DNA of 64,000 nucleotides from Sporodiniella umbellata (Eukaryota; Mucoromycota; Mucoromycetes; Mucorales; Rhizopodaceae): positions 87,689 to 151,688 of the forward strand of contig JAIXMR010000064.1 in assembly GCA_025677835.1 (NCBI GenBank), written 5' to 3'. This document shows, piece by piece, positions 45,769-56,587 of the stretch (its first letter is position 1; every line of letters begins with the position of its first letter). Under the pieces are notes generated by a model. The model saw only the letters and a program-made list of their open reading frames with translations. It was not told the origin of the DNA and did no database searches. The position numbers and the translations under genes were made by a program.

Positions 45769-46764
45769 ATGAGATTGATTAGATTACCCAAAGAGTTATT
45801 GATAGAGATAGCAAAGTATTTATCAAGAGAGTCTGTCGGGTACCTTTGTTTGTTAAGTCAAGAAAGTTATCAGATCTTTTTACCGCTCCTCTATAAACAT
45901 GTTACGCTCGGACATCGAACGCAGATGAAGCAACTGGGACTGGGGCTTCAACAGAACCGGTTTCTTCAAAAGACGATGAGGGAGAGTACTGAGAAAATGA
46001 CCCTTTGTTTTCGACAGGGTGGCAACGAGATCTTTTGGAAATCGATTTTTGAAAACGCACCCAATACCCGTACGCTCTGTTTTCGAGATTACCCCTCGCT
46101 TTCTATCCAAAAGCTACACCAGGCTTTGGGAGCCATGACTCAGTTGACCCATCTCGAGTTTGAGTACTGTGGTTTGGTTCATGCAGGCGATAGAAAACTG
46201 GCGTTTGATCATATTAAGCAGCTCCATCTGACATGGACCGATTTTACGATAGAAGCAGCCAAAGGACTCCTGGGCGCCTTGCCCGGTCTTGAACATCTCG
46301 TACTGCGTGCAAATCATAACCGACGTCGGATGGATAACGACCTTGCGCTTCAAGCTTTGCCTCAGACCTGCCCAAAGCTAAAGACGCTCGCGATCTCTTT
46401 ACAACAAATCAGAGAATCCACCCTCTGTCATCTACTCGTGTTCTATGGCCCTACTCTTGAATCCCTGAAGATCCGCTGTGAAGGTCAAAAGGTGCTAAAG
46501 TTGATTGCTCATCACGCTCGTCGTCTCCAACACTTGACCATAAAACATTCAGAAAGTGATCAGAAGGATATTACCACCATCTTGCGCAATTGCAAGTCCT
46601 TGATCAGTTTTAAAATGGTAAGCTGGCCCGTACATCAAGTGCCCACGATTGTACTTCAACACGTTCAACAGTCCCCCCTGGAGGATATCAGAAAAACATT
46701 TGCTCTCAATACAGACGATTTACAAGTCATACGTCGCCTTGGCTTATACCCTGAATCCTCTTGA
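45769..46764 (+). CDS. F-box protein with leucine-rich repeats
   Basis: Probable substrate receptor of an SCF ubiquitin ligase. A single exon of 331 aa. The N-terminal F-box is RLPKELLIEIAKYLSRESVG at about 4-23, followed by LCLLSQESYQIFLPLLYKHV. From about 100 on, irregular leucine-rich repeats are seen (LTHLEFEYCGLV, IKQLHLTWTDFT, LPGLEHLVLRANHN, CPKLKTLAISLQQI, LESLKIRCEGQKV, LQHLTIKHSESD), each about 25-30 residues. The substrate is unknown. ATG 45769 is chosen; the frame extends upstream only by non-ATG codons. Expanded F-box/LRR families are common in Mucoromycota, which fits. GC content is higher than in the flanks, as for other intronless genes here. Confidence 0.82.
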   Translation: MRLIRLPKELLIEIAKYLSRESVGYLCLLSQESYQIFLPLLYKHVTLGHRTQMKQLGLGLQQNRFLQKTMRESTEKMTLCFRQGGNEIFWKSIFENAPNTRTLCFRDYPSLSIQKLHQALGAMTQLTHLEFEYCGLVHAGDRKLAFDHIKQLHLTWTDFTIEAAKGLLGALPGLEHLVLRANHNRRRMDNDLALQALPQTCPKLKTLAISLQQIRESTLCHLLVFYGPTLESLKIRCEGQKVLKLIAHHARRLQHLTIKHSESDQKDITTILRNCKSLISFKMVSWPVHQVPTIVLQHVQQSPLEDIRKTFALNTDDLQVIRRLGLYPESS

Positions 46765-47995
46765 TTCCTTTCTCTCTCTCTTTTTTCTTCTGTATGTAAT
46801 CTATACCTTCTTTCTGTATGTAGATAATACATACATCTAGTTTTAAATTACCATCTCCCCCCCAAAAAAAAAACCCCCCGGGGAATAATCATAATACCAT
46901 TTTCTTTGTTACCCCTATTAAACATACTTTATTTCCCTCTGTATTTTAAGTCTCACTGACGATTAAAAAAGATACTACTTTCATAACACGATTAGCCCTA
47001 ATAGGAAAAAAAAAGAACAATTAAAAAGAAGCGGGTCTATGCCTTAAACATATTAGTACTTTGGGACTATATATATAATAAAGGGTATCTTTTAATTACT
47101 TTCGCAAGTATTCGCTTTTAGTAAACTTTAATATCTCTTACGACCTTTTATTCGATTTTGATGTTTTTTTTTTTAAAAAAAAAAAAAATGAGTGAGTGTA
47201 TGTATAACGTGTCTATCCATGGAGGTATGCGCATAGTCGATAAGATAGTTTATAAGCTTATTAATTTTTTAAGAAAAAAATCTTTGCATCAGTCCATAAC
47301 ATCAAGCAATGTTTGGCTTATTGTTGTTTTCAAGCCAAGATGAAAATCGATAGAAACGTACTAGGTGCGTTATGGGAATGCCATTGGCTAATAACAAGCC
47401 AATCGGGGATCTTGGATACTAGTTCAACGATAATACCCCAGCTACACTTGGATGGTAGTTAGACATCATTCAGATAGGAAAAGGCTACTGTGTTTTTGAT
47501 ACAGAAATTCGGTTTAGCTAGTTGTGTGGGGGAAATTTATGGGGAGAGAGAATGGAGATGTATTGATTCCACGAAAAAAAAAAAAAAAAAAAAAACACGA
47601 GTATCTTTCTCAGTAAATTCTATTGGTTATACACAACCTTTATACACCAAAGCCATCCGATGAGTGTTGTGCCATTTCTCAAAAAGGCCTTTAGTAGATT
47701 TTGGTTTACAGAGGGTTCATTTTTATAGAAAGACAATGCGATGTTTCATCTGATTTCCAAAAAAACTTATAGGAAAAACACTCCGCCTGTTTATTTTTTA
47801 TTTTTTTTCTCTTTATTTTTTTTTAAACGCACCTACACTTGGTCTATCTCTATCTCTTGACTTTTTCTTTTCCTCCTTTTTTTTTTTTTTTTTTGAACTC
47901 TTTCAACCCCTCCAGCTTTTTTCTTGTTTATATTTTTTTTTTTTCCGTTAAAGATAGAAACCCTTTGTTTTTTTTTTTTTTTCTACTCTAAATAA
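46765..47995. other. 1.2 kb spacer, no gene seen
   Basis: AT-rich region between two plus-strand genes with A runs at about 47174-47188 and 47574-47595 and several T runs close to the USP start (about 47878-47894, 47932-47944, 47970-47982). Frames longer than 60 codons are low-complexity and not called. Confidence 0.5.
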
Positions 47996-50195
47996 ATGGC
48001 ATCGTCCAACTATCATCTGCCTACTATTGCTGCTGTGGCTGGATTTGCCTTGGCTGCTTCGGGTTATGTTTTATCAACCAACAATTTTGAATCAAAAAAA
48101 AGAAAACGTAGAATAAAAAACAAGATTCAAAAAGGTAAGCGGGAACAAACAGAAATCGTCTGCTAATGAGGGTAATAGAGCGAGATGGGAGATATATTTA
48201 TGGACTGACCAACACGGGTAATTTCTGTTTCTTGAATGCCGTATTACAAGTAAAAGAAAAAAATAGAGAGAGAGAGTCATAGAACAGACGATTGACACTT
48301 TCTTTAGGCCTTTGCTACCTTGAGTAGTTTACGTTCTTATCTTGTAAGCAATTTTTTTTTTTTTTCTTACTTTCACCAAAACCCTTGCCATATTTACTTT
48401 TGTTGTTAGGCTGAGCGTATCGACGAACAAGGAGACGAAACCACAACCACCGTACCTCAGAATCAATTTATTTTACAATCAGTTGCTTGTGCTTTATATG
48501 CTACCATAGAATGTAAGCATTTTGTCCTACGTTCATTCTTTTTATAGAAATCAGATATAAAAGCCAAGGACCCGTTTATTTATTAGTTAGTGTTGAACAG
48601 TCCTATTTCAAGATCCAAATCCATCACACCCATCGATTTCTTGAATGCTTTGGAAGCCAAGTTTGGTGGTTCGATTAACCGTGATCAACAAGTAAAGAGG
48701 ATTCTTTATGCTGAATGACTAAAGTTTTTCTAGGATGTTCATGAGCTGTTTCAAATTATATCCAGTGTGCTGACCAACGAAGAAGAGGTTCAATACAAAC
48801 AAAACGCAACCTCTCTATTGGATGCTGCTACCATCAAGGGCTTTACGATCGGGAATGACACTGTAAAACAAAAAAAAAAAAAAAGAAAGCGAAGCGTGTT
48901 ATTCATACTCTCTTTAGGATTATAACAACGATAGTTTCGAGACATCCTCAGTTTCTTCGTTTGGCACCACAGCCTCCATGTGGAGTTCATTTTCGGTATG
49001 TACCGTGGGTGGTAGTTTAAGACCGAGAAGACGTAGTCCAAGAAACCCGTTCACTGGTTTGGCTGCTTCAAGAATCAGTTGTGTCAATTGCGGTTATACT
49101 GTAAAGTGAGCTTTCTTTGGGATGGATACTGACAGATTCTTAGGCACCCATTCGACATCATACATTCGACAATATCTCACTCTCAGTACCACAGACAGTA
49201 AAGTATCTTTTTTTTTTTTGGATCGTTTCAAACGCGCTAATCCGTTGATAGTCTTTTTGTACTTTGGAAAGCTGCTTGAACACATACACCAAAGTGGACA
49301 CACTGAACGATTTCCATTGTAGAAAATGTGTGCTGAGTGCCACTTTAGAATCCGTATTAAAAGAACTAGCGTCTGTGGAAGGAAAAGATGAAGAACAGGC
49401 TTCTCGATTAAAGGTCGATGTGGGTAGAATCAAGGACGCTTTACTCTATAATGTGGAGGCATCGCTGGTAAAACAGACAACAAAGAAGCAAAGGTTTCTA
49501 ATCTGTTGTCGCTATAGTATGGCATTCCCCTTGTACAGCCAACGCAAACCCCATGCACCACCAAACAAACGATGTTTGCCAATCCACCCAAAGCGCTGTG
49601 TTTACATCTCTCGCGTTCGGTGTATCACCCCTCAGGCATGATCCAAAAAAACACTTGCCAAGTTCAGTTTTCAGAATACTTGGATCTTGCGCCTTTTACC
49701 ACCAACGGATACCTCAACACCTCAGACCCTGGGGCTTCCTTGAGTTCCCCACCGAGTACCCCAGTCTTGCACCAGACACGGACAAGCCGGGCCAGTCTGG
49801 TCTACCTGCGCAACATGGCTAACGGGCATCGGTTCACGCACAGTGCTAATAAGGAAGAAGGACTCACTATCGCGCTCATGTCAAATAAGGAAATCGACCG
49901 CCCTGTACAAAGTGCTCTGCCCTCACTCTCTGTCCTGCCTGTCCATCGCGCCATTCAGTACAGGCTCTGTGCCGTCATTGTCCATCAAGGCCAGCACCAT
50001 CAATCCGGTCATTTCATTACCTATCGACGTAAAAAATTACCTACCGGCCACGAAGTCAGAAGCCCGCTTGGGGACTCGAAACCAAGACAGGTCACCAAGT
50101 TCTGGCGTTGTAGTGATGAGCTGGTAGAAGAGGTCGATCTGGACGTGGTCTTGCAGAGTGAAGCCTACATGTTGTTTTATGAACGGGATGTTTAA
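47996..50195 (+). CDS. Membrane-anchored ubiquitin-specific protease (UBP1/USP30-like)
   Basis: Cysteine deubiquitinase, probably anchored by its N-terminus to the ER or mitochondrial outer membrane, as known for yeast Ubp1 and animal USP30. Ten exons (47996-48134, 48179-48249, 48308-48343, 48410-48512, 48591-48691, 48734-48862, 48918-49100, 49144-49197, 49252-49467, 49518-50195) give 569 aa; the third is 36 nt. An N-terminal helix, LPTIAAVAGFALAASGYVL, is followed by a basic stretch (KKRKRRIKNK), then the Cys box GLTNTGNFCFLNAVLQ with Cys63. QQDVHELF, NPFTGLAASRISCVNCGYT and PIRHHTFDNISLSVPQT match the USP fold, with zinc-like pairs CVNC and CRKC. The His box is VHQGQHHQSGHFITYRR (His509), ending in YMLFYERDV. 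Complete catalytic set. It ends 141 bp before the eIF2B gene. Confidence 0.88.
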
Positions 50196-50336
50196 TATGA
50201 ATAAAAAGCACTGCAAACATATCATCTACAGGTTTTGATGCTTTAAACATGCATGGGTTGTTTGGATTTTGGCTATTTTCTAAATCGATGCTTTGTCTTT
50301 CTTTTTCACCTCTTTTTCTTTACTTTATTCTAAATC

Positions 50337-51662
50337 ATGACTACACCAGACCCAATCAACGTAGCATTTGAACTGTTGATGGACAGATTGAAAAGAAGGC
50401 AAGTGTGAAAACGACCGGTCATAAAACTCAAACTTGGCGATTAGACGCCTGATCGGATCTTTTTCAGTGGCCAAAGAAACAGCATGCTTCTTACGCCAGC
50501 TTGTTTTGCTTTCAGAGTGGAAAGATGTTGACTGTCTGATTCGGGAGATTCAAAAAAAAGGATATCAACTCTGGATGGCTCAACCCAGTGGTAAAAACAA
50601 ACCCCCTCTTTTTTAACATTCGTTGATTTCTTTTGGTTTAGAACTGGTGGTTGACAATATCACTAAACGCGTACTCAAGTTAATCAGAGAGGTCGTAGCT
50701 CAAGAAAATACGAAAAAGAATCAACGACCGGATCAAGCGACTTTAAAATCCATGCTCGTACAAGAAATCACAGAGGATATACTAACAGAACTGGATTCAG
50801 TCTATAAGGGTATCAGCGATCAAGCTTTGGATTTCATACATGCAGAGTACATGTTTTTTTTTAAAAAAAAAAGAACCCCCCCCCTCTTTTTTTCAACTCA
50901 CACTTTCACTTAATAGTGAGGTGATCATGACCACCGGGCAATCCAATACCGTACAGACATTCTTGATCAGTGCAGCTCAAAAAAGAAAATTTCAAGTCAT
51001 TGTGGCTGAATCAGCGCCCAGGTAAAAAAAAAAAAAAAAAAAAAAAAGTAAACAGTAAGATGTACATTCTTATATATCCACCAAAAAAAAGTTATCAAGG
51101 ACATAGTACCGCACTGGCTCTATCCAAAGCAGGTATTGATACAACCGTCATTACGGATAGTGCTATATTAGCAGTGATACCAAGAGTCCATAAAGTAGTC
51201 TTGGGGGCTCATGCAGGTAACTTTTTTTTTTTTTTTTTTGGGAGAGGGAAAGGCTCTAACGATTTCTACAAGTCATGGCCAGTGGCGCGTTGATCTCTCA
51301 AAGTGGTTCCTGTCTATTAGCAGCAGCAGCCAAACATCATACAAAGCCAGTGTTGGTCTGTACTGCGTTGTACAAGCTGTCACCCTTGTTTTCTTATCAT
51401 CAGGATCAACTCAATGTGCCTGTATCACCTCAGCATGTGTTGCGTTTTCAAGAAGGCAGCCTGGTCGATCAAGTGGCTGTGAGTCAGCCTTATTATGATC
51501 ACATTCATCCAGACCATGTCAACCTCTTTATTCATAACCTGTAAGTCGCTCTCTCCCTGGCTTCTTTTACTCACCCCTTTTAGAGGCTCGGCACCACCAA
51601 CCTATATCTATCGATTGATTAACGATCATTACGATCCAGAAGACTCTTTGCAGAGCTTATAA
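50337..51662 (+). CDS. GCD7: Translation initiation factor eIF2B subunit beta
   Basis: Regulatory subunit of the eIF2B guanine-nucleotide exchange factor that recycles eIF2-GDP and senses eIF2 phosphorylation. Seven exons (50337-50398, 50445-50590, 50642-50846, 50917-51021, 51092-51216, 51273-51540, 51584-51662) give 329 aa. Motifs fit the alpha/beta/delta family and its beta branch: [85 protein letters not shown], and the C-terminus [20 protein letters not shown]. The protein is shorter than human (351) or yeast (381) subunits, mainly by a shorter linker after KLIREVV. Intron 1 uses a GC donor (AAG|GCAAGT), the only choice that keeps phase. Start ATG 50337 lacks an upstream in-frame option. 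Confidence 0.93.
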
Positions 51663-52497
51663 GGTTCAATAAAAAGTCTCTCAAAGCGGTATCCCTTGTC
51701 ACTTTTCGTTTTTGAGGAACAAGTCGATAGGCAACCAATCTAGTTTGTAGTCACTTTGGTAGCCTGAATCTCTCAAAAGATTCGACAAGTAGATAGGCTG
51801 TATTCCTTTTTTTTTTTTTCAGATTTGTTTCAAGTGATTTCATAGTAAAGACGTAGGGTGGGCAAGGCAGGGCCTAAAACAAGGACAAAAAAAAAAAAAA
51901 AAAAAAAAACAGGAGGGGGGGGGGAGGAACCTACGGTAGATTAAATCTGATTTGATCTTTACTTTGAAAGAACCCTTTTGATCCATAATAAACAGACACG
52001 ACCAAGCTCATGATATCATCACCACTTGAGGCTGCACAAAAGCAGCATTGTTCTCGTTGTTACACATCGTTGGTTTTCTAAAAATTTCTTTTGCCCTTTA
52101 TTTTTTTTTTTTTTTAAAACAAATACAAGGAAAAGAACCTTTTGTCGTGCGGAGCATAGATTATTTGACCTAACAAGCCCATGCACGGTTTTCTTTGAAA
52201 GAGATACTCTAAAAGGTCGTTTACGAACAGACAATAATAAAAACAAGATGCCTAAAATAACCAACAGTACTGTCTCCTTTTTCCACCTCTAGAAAAAAAG
52301 AAAAAAAAAAAAAAAAAAAAGGGAAAACAAAAGGTTAGAGAATTAAATCAGCGCATATTTTTTTTTATAAAAGCAGTAGTTTTTTTTTTTTTTTTTTTTT
52401 TTTTTGTCATTCTTTTTCATTATTATTGTTTTTTTTTTTTTTGTTTTTTTTTTTTTTTTTTTTTTAGGTATCAAAACCTCTTATTGTTTCATAAAGC
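51663..52497. other. Spacer with long A and T runs upstream of AVT1
   Basis: About 830 bp with A runs at about 51889-51909 and 52303-52320, a G run near 51914, and poly(T) at about 52380-52405 and 52449-52465 leading to the AVT1 ATG. TTTTTAGG just before the start region is a possible leader-intron acceptor. No gene is seen. Confidence 0.5.
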
Positions 52498-54301
52498 ATG
52501 GATATACCCGACCATGATGAGGATCATACGCCCCGTATCCGTAACATCCACCCTTCACAACTTACCCCGGACTATGGCGCTGTGTTTGGAGATCCTATTG
52601 AGAGAACAGCCAGTACTTTTTCTGAAAGAATTGGCGATTTTGCAGGATCTTATTCACGTACGTCGATGATGTTTATGGCTGAAAATCTGACGGTGCCTTC
52701 GGTAAGCGTCTTTATATATACATAAGCGAGTAACCGGTTGAATAAAAGGTGGAAGATGAAGAAGACAAGTACTCTGGTTATTATACCTCGATCTCTCGAG
52801 TCCCCTCAGGTGTTTCAAGTCGCCTCTCTCGCTATGAAACAGGCAACGGTAGCACAAGCGAGCCCACCGTGCCTCTCTTATCCCAGCTTGACAAGGTGCT
52901 TTCGATGGCCAGTCTGAAGACGGTAGCAGACGACGACCGTTTCGAAGCGCCCGTCGTCAACAAGAAATCCTCGTTTACGCAATCCATCTTCAACTCGATC
53001 AATATCCTTATTGGTATCGGCATTTTGGCTTTACCCCTTGGTTTCAAGTGTGCGGGTTGGGCGGTCGGTATCACCGTCTTTGTGTTCTGCTGTGGCCTGA
53101 CAAACTATACCGCCAAACTGTTGCAACAATGTCTGGACCTTGACCCAGACTCGAGAACGTATGGCGACATGGGCGCGCTTGCCTTTGGTTTCAAAGGAAG
53201 GCTCTGGGTCACCATCTTGTTTATTACCGAATTGATCACCAGCAGGTACATTGACACTCTTACCTAGACAAGGTATTAACATTGTTTAAAGCGTGGCCTT
53301 GGTCGTTTTGTTGGGTGACGGTATTGACTCTCTTTTCCCGGGTTACGATCTACCGACGATTCGGGTCATCTCTTTCTTCTTATTGACCCCTATGTTGTTC
53401 TTGCCCGTAAGGCATCTGTCGTATACCAGTCTGTTGGGTATCATCAGTGCCTTCAGTATCATCTGTGTCATTGTCTATGACGGTCTGGATAAAAAGACCG
53501 CACCCGGTAGTTTAATCGAGCCTGCCGTAAGTTTCTTTTCCACCACAAGAGGTATTCATCTTTCTCTCTTTAGGATACTGAATGGTTGCCCTCTGACTAT
53601 AGTACGGTGCCACTCAGCTTTGGCTTGATCATGGCTGGTTTTGCAGGCCATGCTGTCTTTCCTACCGTCTATCGTGATATGGAAACACCCAAACATTATG
53701 TCAAAATGGTCAACTGGACTTATGTCGCTACTACCTTTGTCTATTTTGGTGTGGCATCCTGCGGCTATATCATGTTTGGATCCAAAACGATGCAAGAGGT
53801 AGATATCTTTCTCTCTCTCTCTCTCTCAACATGCCTCTCACATCATTTTAGATTACTCAAAACTTGGTCATGGTGCCCGAATATAACCAAACATTAAACC
53901 GTTTGGCTGTCTGGTTGATTGCCATGAATCCTATCGCGAAATACGGTCTGACGGTGAATCCGATCAATATCAGTTGGCAACTCTGGTTGTTCTCTGGTAA
54001 AGACCATCATCATCATCATCATATCAAATCCGCCTGGCGTGAACAGGCCATGACCGTTCTGGGTAAACTGATCATCAGTGCCTGCATCGTCTTGTTGGCT
54101 TATGTGATTCCAGGTTTTGATAAAGTCATGTCTCTTCTGGGTGCCTTTTTCTCTTTTATGATCTCGGGTATCTTTCCTTTGGTGTGCCATGTACGTTTGT
54201 TTGGTGAGACCATGTCCACTCGCCAGAAGCTCTTGGATTATACTCTCATCTTTATTGCTTCCTGTATGGCCTTGATCGGTACCTTGTGGAGTTTTCTCTA
54301 A
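52498..54301 (+). CDS. AVT1: Vacuolar amino-acid transporter (AVT1/VGAT family)
   Basis: Proton-coupled amino-acid/auxin permease of the AVT1 type, expected in the vacuole membrane, importing neutral amino acids. Exons 52498-52701, 52749-53245, 53292-53526, 53574-53798 and 53852-54301 (46-53 bp introns) give 536 aa. A ~160-residue hydrophilic N-terminus (SRTSMMFMAENLTV, SGYYTSISRVPSGVSSRLSR) precedes about eleven membrane helices. Signatures: SIFNSINILIGIGILALPLG, YTAKLLQQCLDLDPDSRTYG, SYTSLLGIISAFSII, FGLIMAGFAGHAVFPTVYRD and NPIAKYGLTVNPI. A loop near residue 440 holds six consecut­ive histidines encoded by (CAT)6 at 54005-54022 (GKD-H6-IKS), unusual for the family. The end (MALIGTLWSFL) is a normal final helix. 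Confidence 0.9.
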
Positions 54302-54696
54302 ATATATAGATGTATATATATATATATATATATATATACATCTATTATCATATTCCAGTCACTTTATTTCTAACGCTTATCTATGTAATGCATCCTCTTC
54401 AATGGTTTTTTTTTTTTTTCTCTTTTAAAATAAAAACCTTTGTGAAACAGTTCTTGAAACATAGGTTGGAATATCAATGAGTAAGGTTGGATCAAAATCT
54501 TTGCCCCTCCCCCCCCCCTTTTTTTGGCAAGGTCTAGGTTTTTAGATAGAGTAAGATTTATTAAAAAAGAGATTGTATAGTGTTGTTGTTGTTGTTGTTT
54601 TTCAAAAGGAAAGATGTGGAAAAGAATTTAACTAAATGCAGGGACAGATCTAGGATAACAAGATAAGTTTCTACTTTTCTAGAGGCATGCATACAC
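54302..54696. other. Convergent spacer with (TA)n and (TTG)n repeats
   Basis: Between the AVT1 and CDC10 3' ends. It holds a (TA)n run at about 54312-54339 that forms an imperfect palindrome (TAGATGTA ... TACATCTA), a T run near 54406-54419, a C run near 54508-54518, and (TTG)n at about 54582-54598. The palindrome could form a hairpin at the AVT1 3' end. No gene is seen. Confidence 0.5.
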
Positions 54697-55152
54697 TTAC
54701 TTTTGAGATTGAACAGGACTTCCCATCGACATTTGAGGGCTGGTGGCAGTATTGCTACCTAGGTTAGCAGGACTGGTCATCGACTGAGGACTGGTGGCCA
54801 TGGGTGCAGGAGAAAAAGCAGGCTGGGTGGCGGGTGTCGTACCCCCGCTGGATTCTTTGATGGCCATCAACTGCTTGGCTCGGAAGGCTTCATAATGAAT
54901 TTGCGCCGTGGTCTCGATCAGGTCTTGAAGGTGGGTACGCGTCAAAAAGTTGCGTAGATAGATGAATTCACAATGTTCCTCATTTTCAACTAAACACAAG
55001 TCAACATAATCATCCCTAAAACATGTACCGTTTACCATTAATCACACCATAGCGATTCTTTCGACCTCTTACAGGCCGACCCTCAATTGTCACATTACGC
55101 TCAGAGCCCACAATAGCAAAAGGCAATAAATCCTAAGATAGTCTGTTGGGAT

Positions 55153-55190
<38 letters not shown>

Positions 55191-56140
55191 AACTTACGCG
55201 AATACTCTCATTCAAAGCCTGTTCTTGTTCATCGTCTTCATCGCTTTCATAAGGATACAGCTTGATATTGTGAAATACCAACTCAGCCTTGATTCTCTGC
55301 TTGAAAGCAGCTCGTTCTTCCAAAGTCAAAGAGTCCGATTTGGCAATCACTGGCACGACGTTCACCACCTCAGAAAGTTTTTTTAAAACCACAATATCAA
55401 TAGGCTTTAAACTATCGGTTTTCCATGAGTTATCAAACAAACAAAAACACACACACACACACACATACGACTTACGCATGACCTGTAGGACCAATAAAGA
55501 ACAAACAACAATGAATGCGCGTATCTTGAATATAACGATCTCGGGTTGCTGTCAACTCTTTACGTAAATAAGAAGAGTGTTGATCCTTGATATATTTGAT
55601 GATAGGTTCCCAACTATGTATATAAAAAAAAAAAAAACAGGGAGAGTCATTCAGGAGGTGAGCGATAGGAGATAAATAAGCATACCAATTTTCGTTATTG
55701 ATTTGATCTCCGTAACCAGGAGTATCTACAATATTCAGTCGAAGGCGTACACCGTTTTCTTCAATCGAATGAGACACCGTTTGGATCTCGGTGGTCTGTC
55801 TGGAAGGCTCTTCAGCAGAAATCCGACCTTTACTTTCAATCAAATGAGAAGCAAAGATCGTATTGACTAAAGTCGATTTACCCAAGCCAGATTGACCTTT
55901 TGACGAGTGAGTGGCAAAATAATAAAAGGGTATGAACGCTTACCAACCACCATCACATTAAAATGAAACCCTCTTTTCAATAGCTTTTTCTCAATCTGTT
56001 GAGTGATCGTATCAAAACCAACATAACCTTGTAAATCCGTCGTTTGGGAAGTCTGTCGTTTATTAGCTCACTTTTGATTTCTTGTTTTTTTTTTTTTTTT
56101 TTACCATCGCTTGTTCAGGAACCAAAGAAACAGAAGACAT
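54697..56140 (-). CDS. CDC10: Septin, CDC10 type
   Basis: Core septin GTPase that polymerises into hetero-oligomeric filaments at septa and polarity sites. Seven exons: 56140-56105, 56052-55944, 55896-55686, 55613-55476, 55411-55198, 55132-55036, 54989-54697; 365 aa, exact multiple of three. It begins MSSVSLVPEQAM, then GYVGFDTITQQIEKKLLKRG, P-loop GQSGLGKSTLVN, IVDTPGYGDQINNENCW, CLFFIGPTGHALKPIDIVVL, and the AKSD base-recognition motif, ending EFIYLRNFLTRTHLQDLIET and IHYEAFRAKQLMAIKESS. The C-terminus is a Ser/Pro/Met-rich tail without coiled coil, as in Cdc10. The stop codon lies inside a strong donor (AAAA|GTAAGTG); see findings for an alternative end. It is divergent from signal peptide peptidase. 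Confidence 0.93.
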
Positions 56141-56587
56141 CTTTTCTCTCGTTTAAAATAATATAAAAAGAAAAAGAAAAAGAGATTAGAAAAACAGATT
56201 TGTTTGCTTTTTATTCCTCAAACAAACAATAAAGGAGAAAAGGCATAAAAACAAGACTTTACAAGCTAGAAACAAAAACAGTGCAAGGGGAGAGATGAAA
56301 TCAGGGATAGAAGGGGGACATGGAAACAATTAAAGGGGTGGGGGATAAGAAAAGATGTCAAGGGGGAGGGAAAAGTCTTTTTGTGAACTCTTTTGTTGAC
56401 TAGCATTGAAACTATTACTAAAAAAAAAAAAAAAAAAAAAAAATTACAATCTCAGCTGTAATTGGCCAAAGATTGCTGTCCAATAAGATAAATGAACGTC
56501 GAAAAGCCAAAGATCATTTAAAGTTTTCTTTTTATAAAGTGTTTTCTTTTCTACAGTTTATTCTTTTTTTTTTTTTTAAGAGTGGCG
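56141..56587. other. Divergent promoter of CDC10 and signal peptide peptidase
   Basis: About 450 bp shared upstream region, purine-rich on the plus strand (AGGGGAGAGATGAAATC, GGGTGGGGG at about 56336-56345) with an A run at about 56420-56442 and a T run just before the SPP start. No transcription-factor site is called with confidence. Confidence 0.45.

Noticed and set aside
53890..54200. Minus-strand Met-rich frame opposite AVT1
   Set aside because: The Met run is the antisense of (CAT)6; it is a shadow of the last AVT1 exon.
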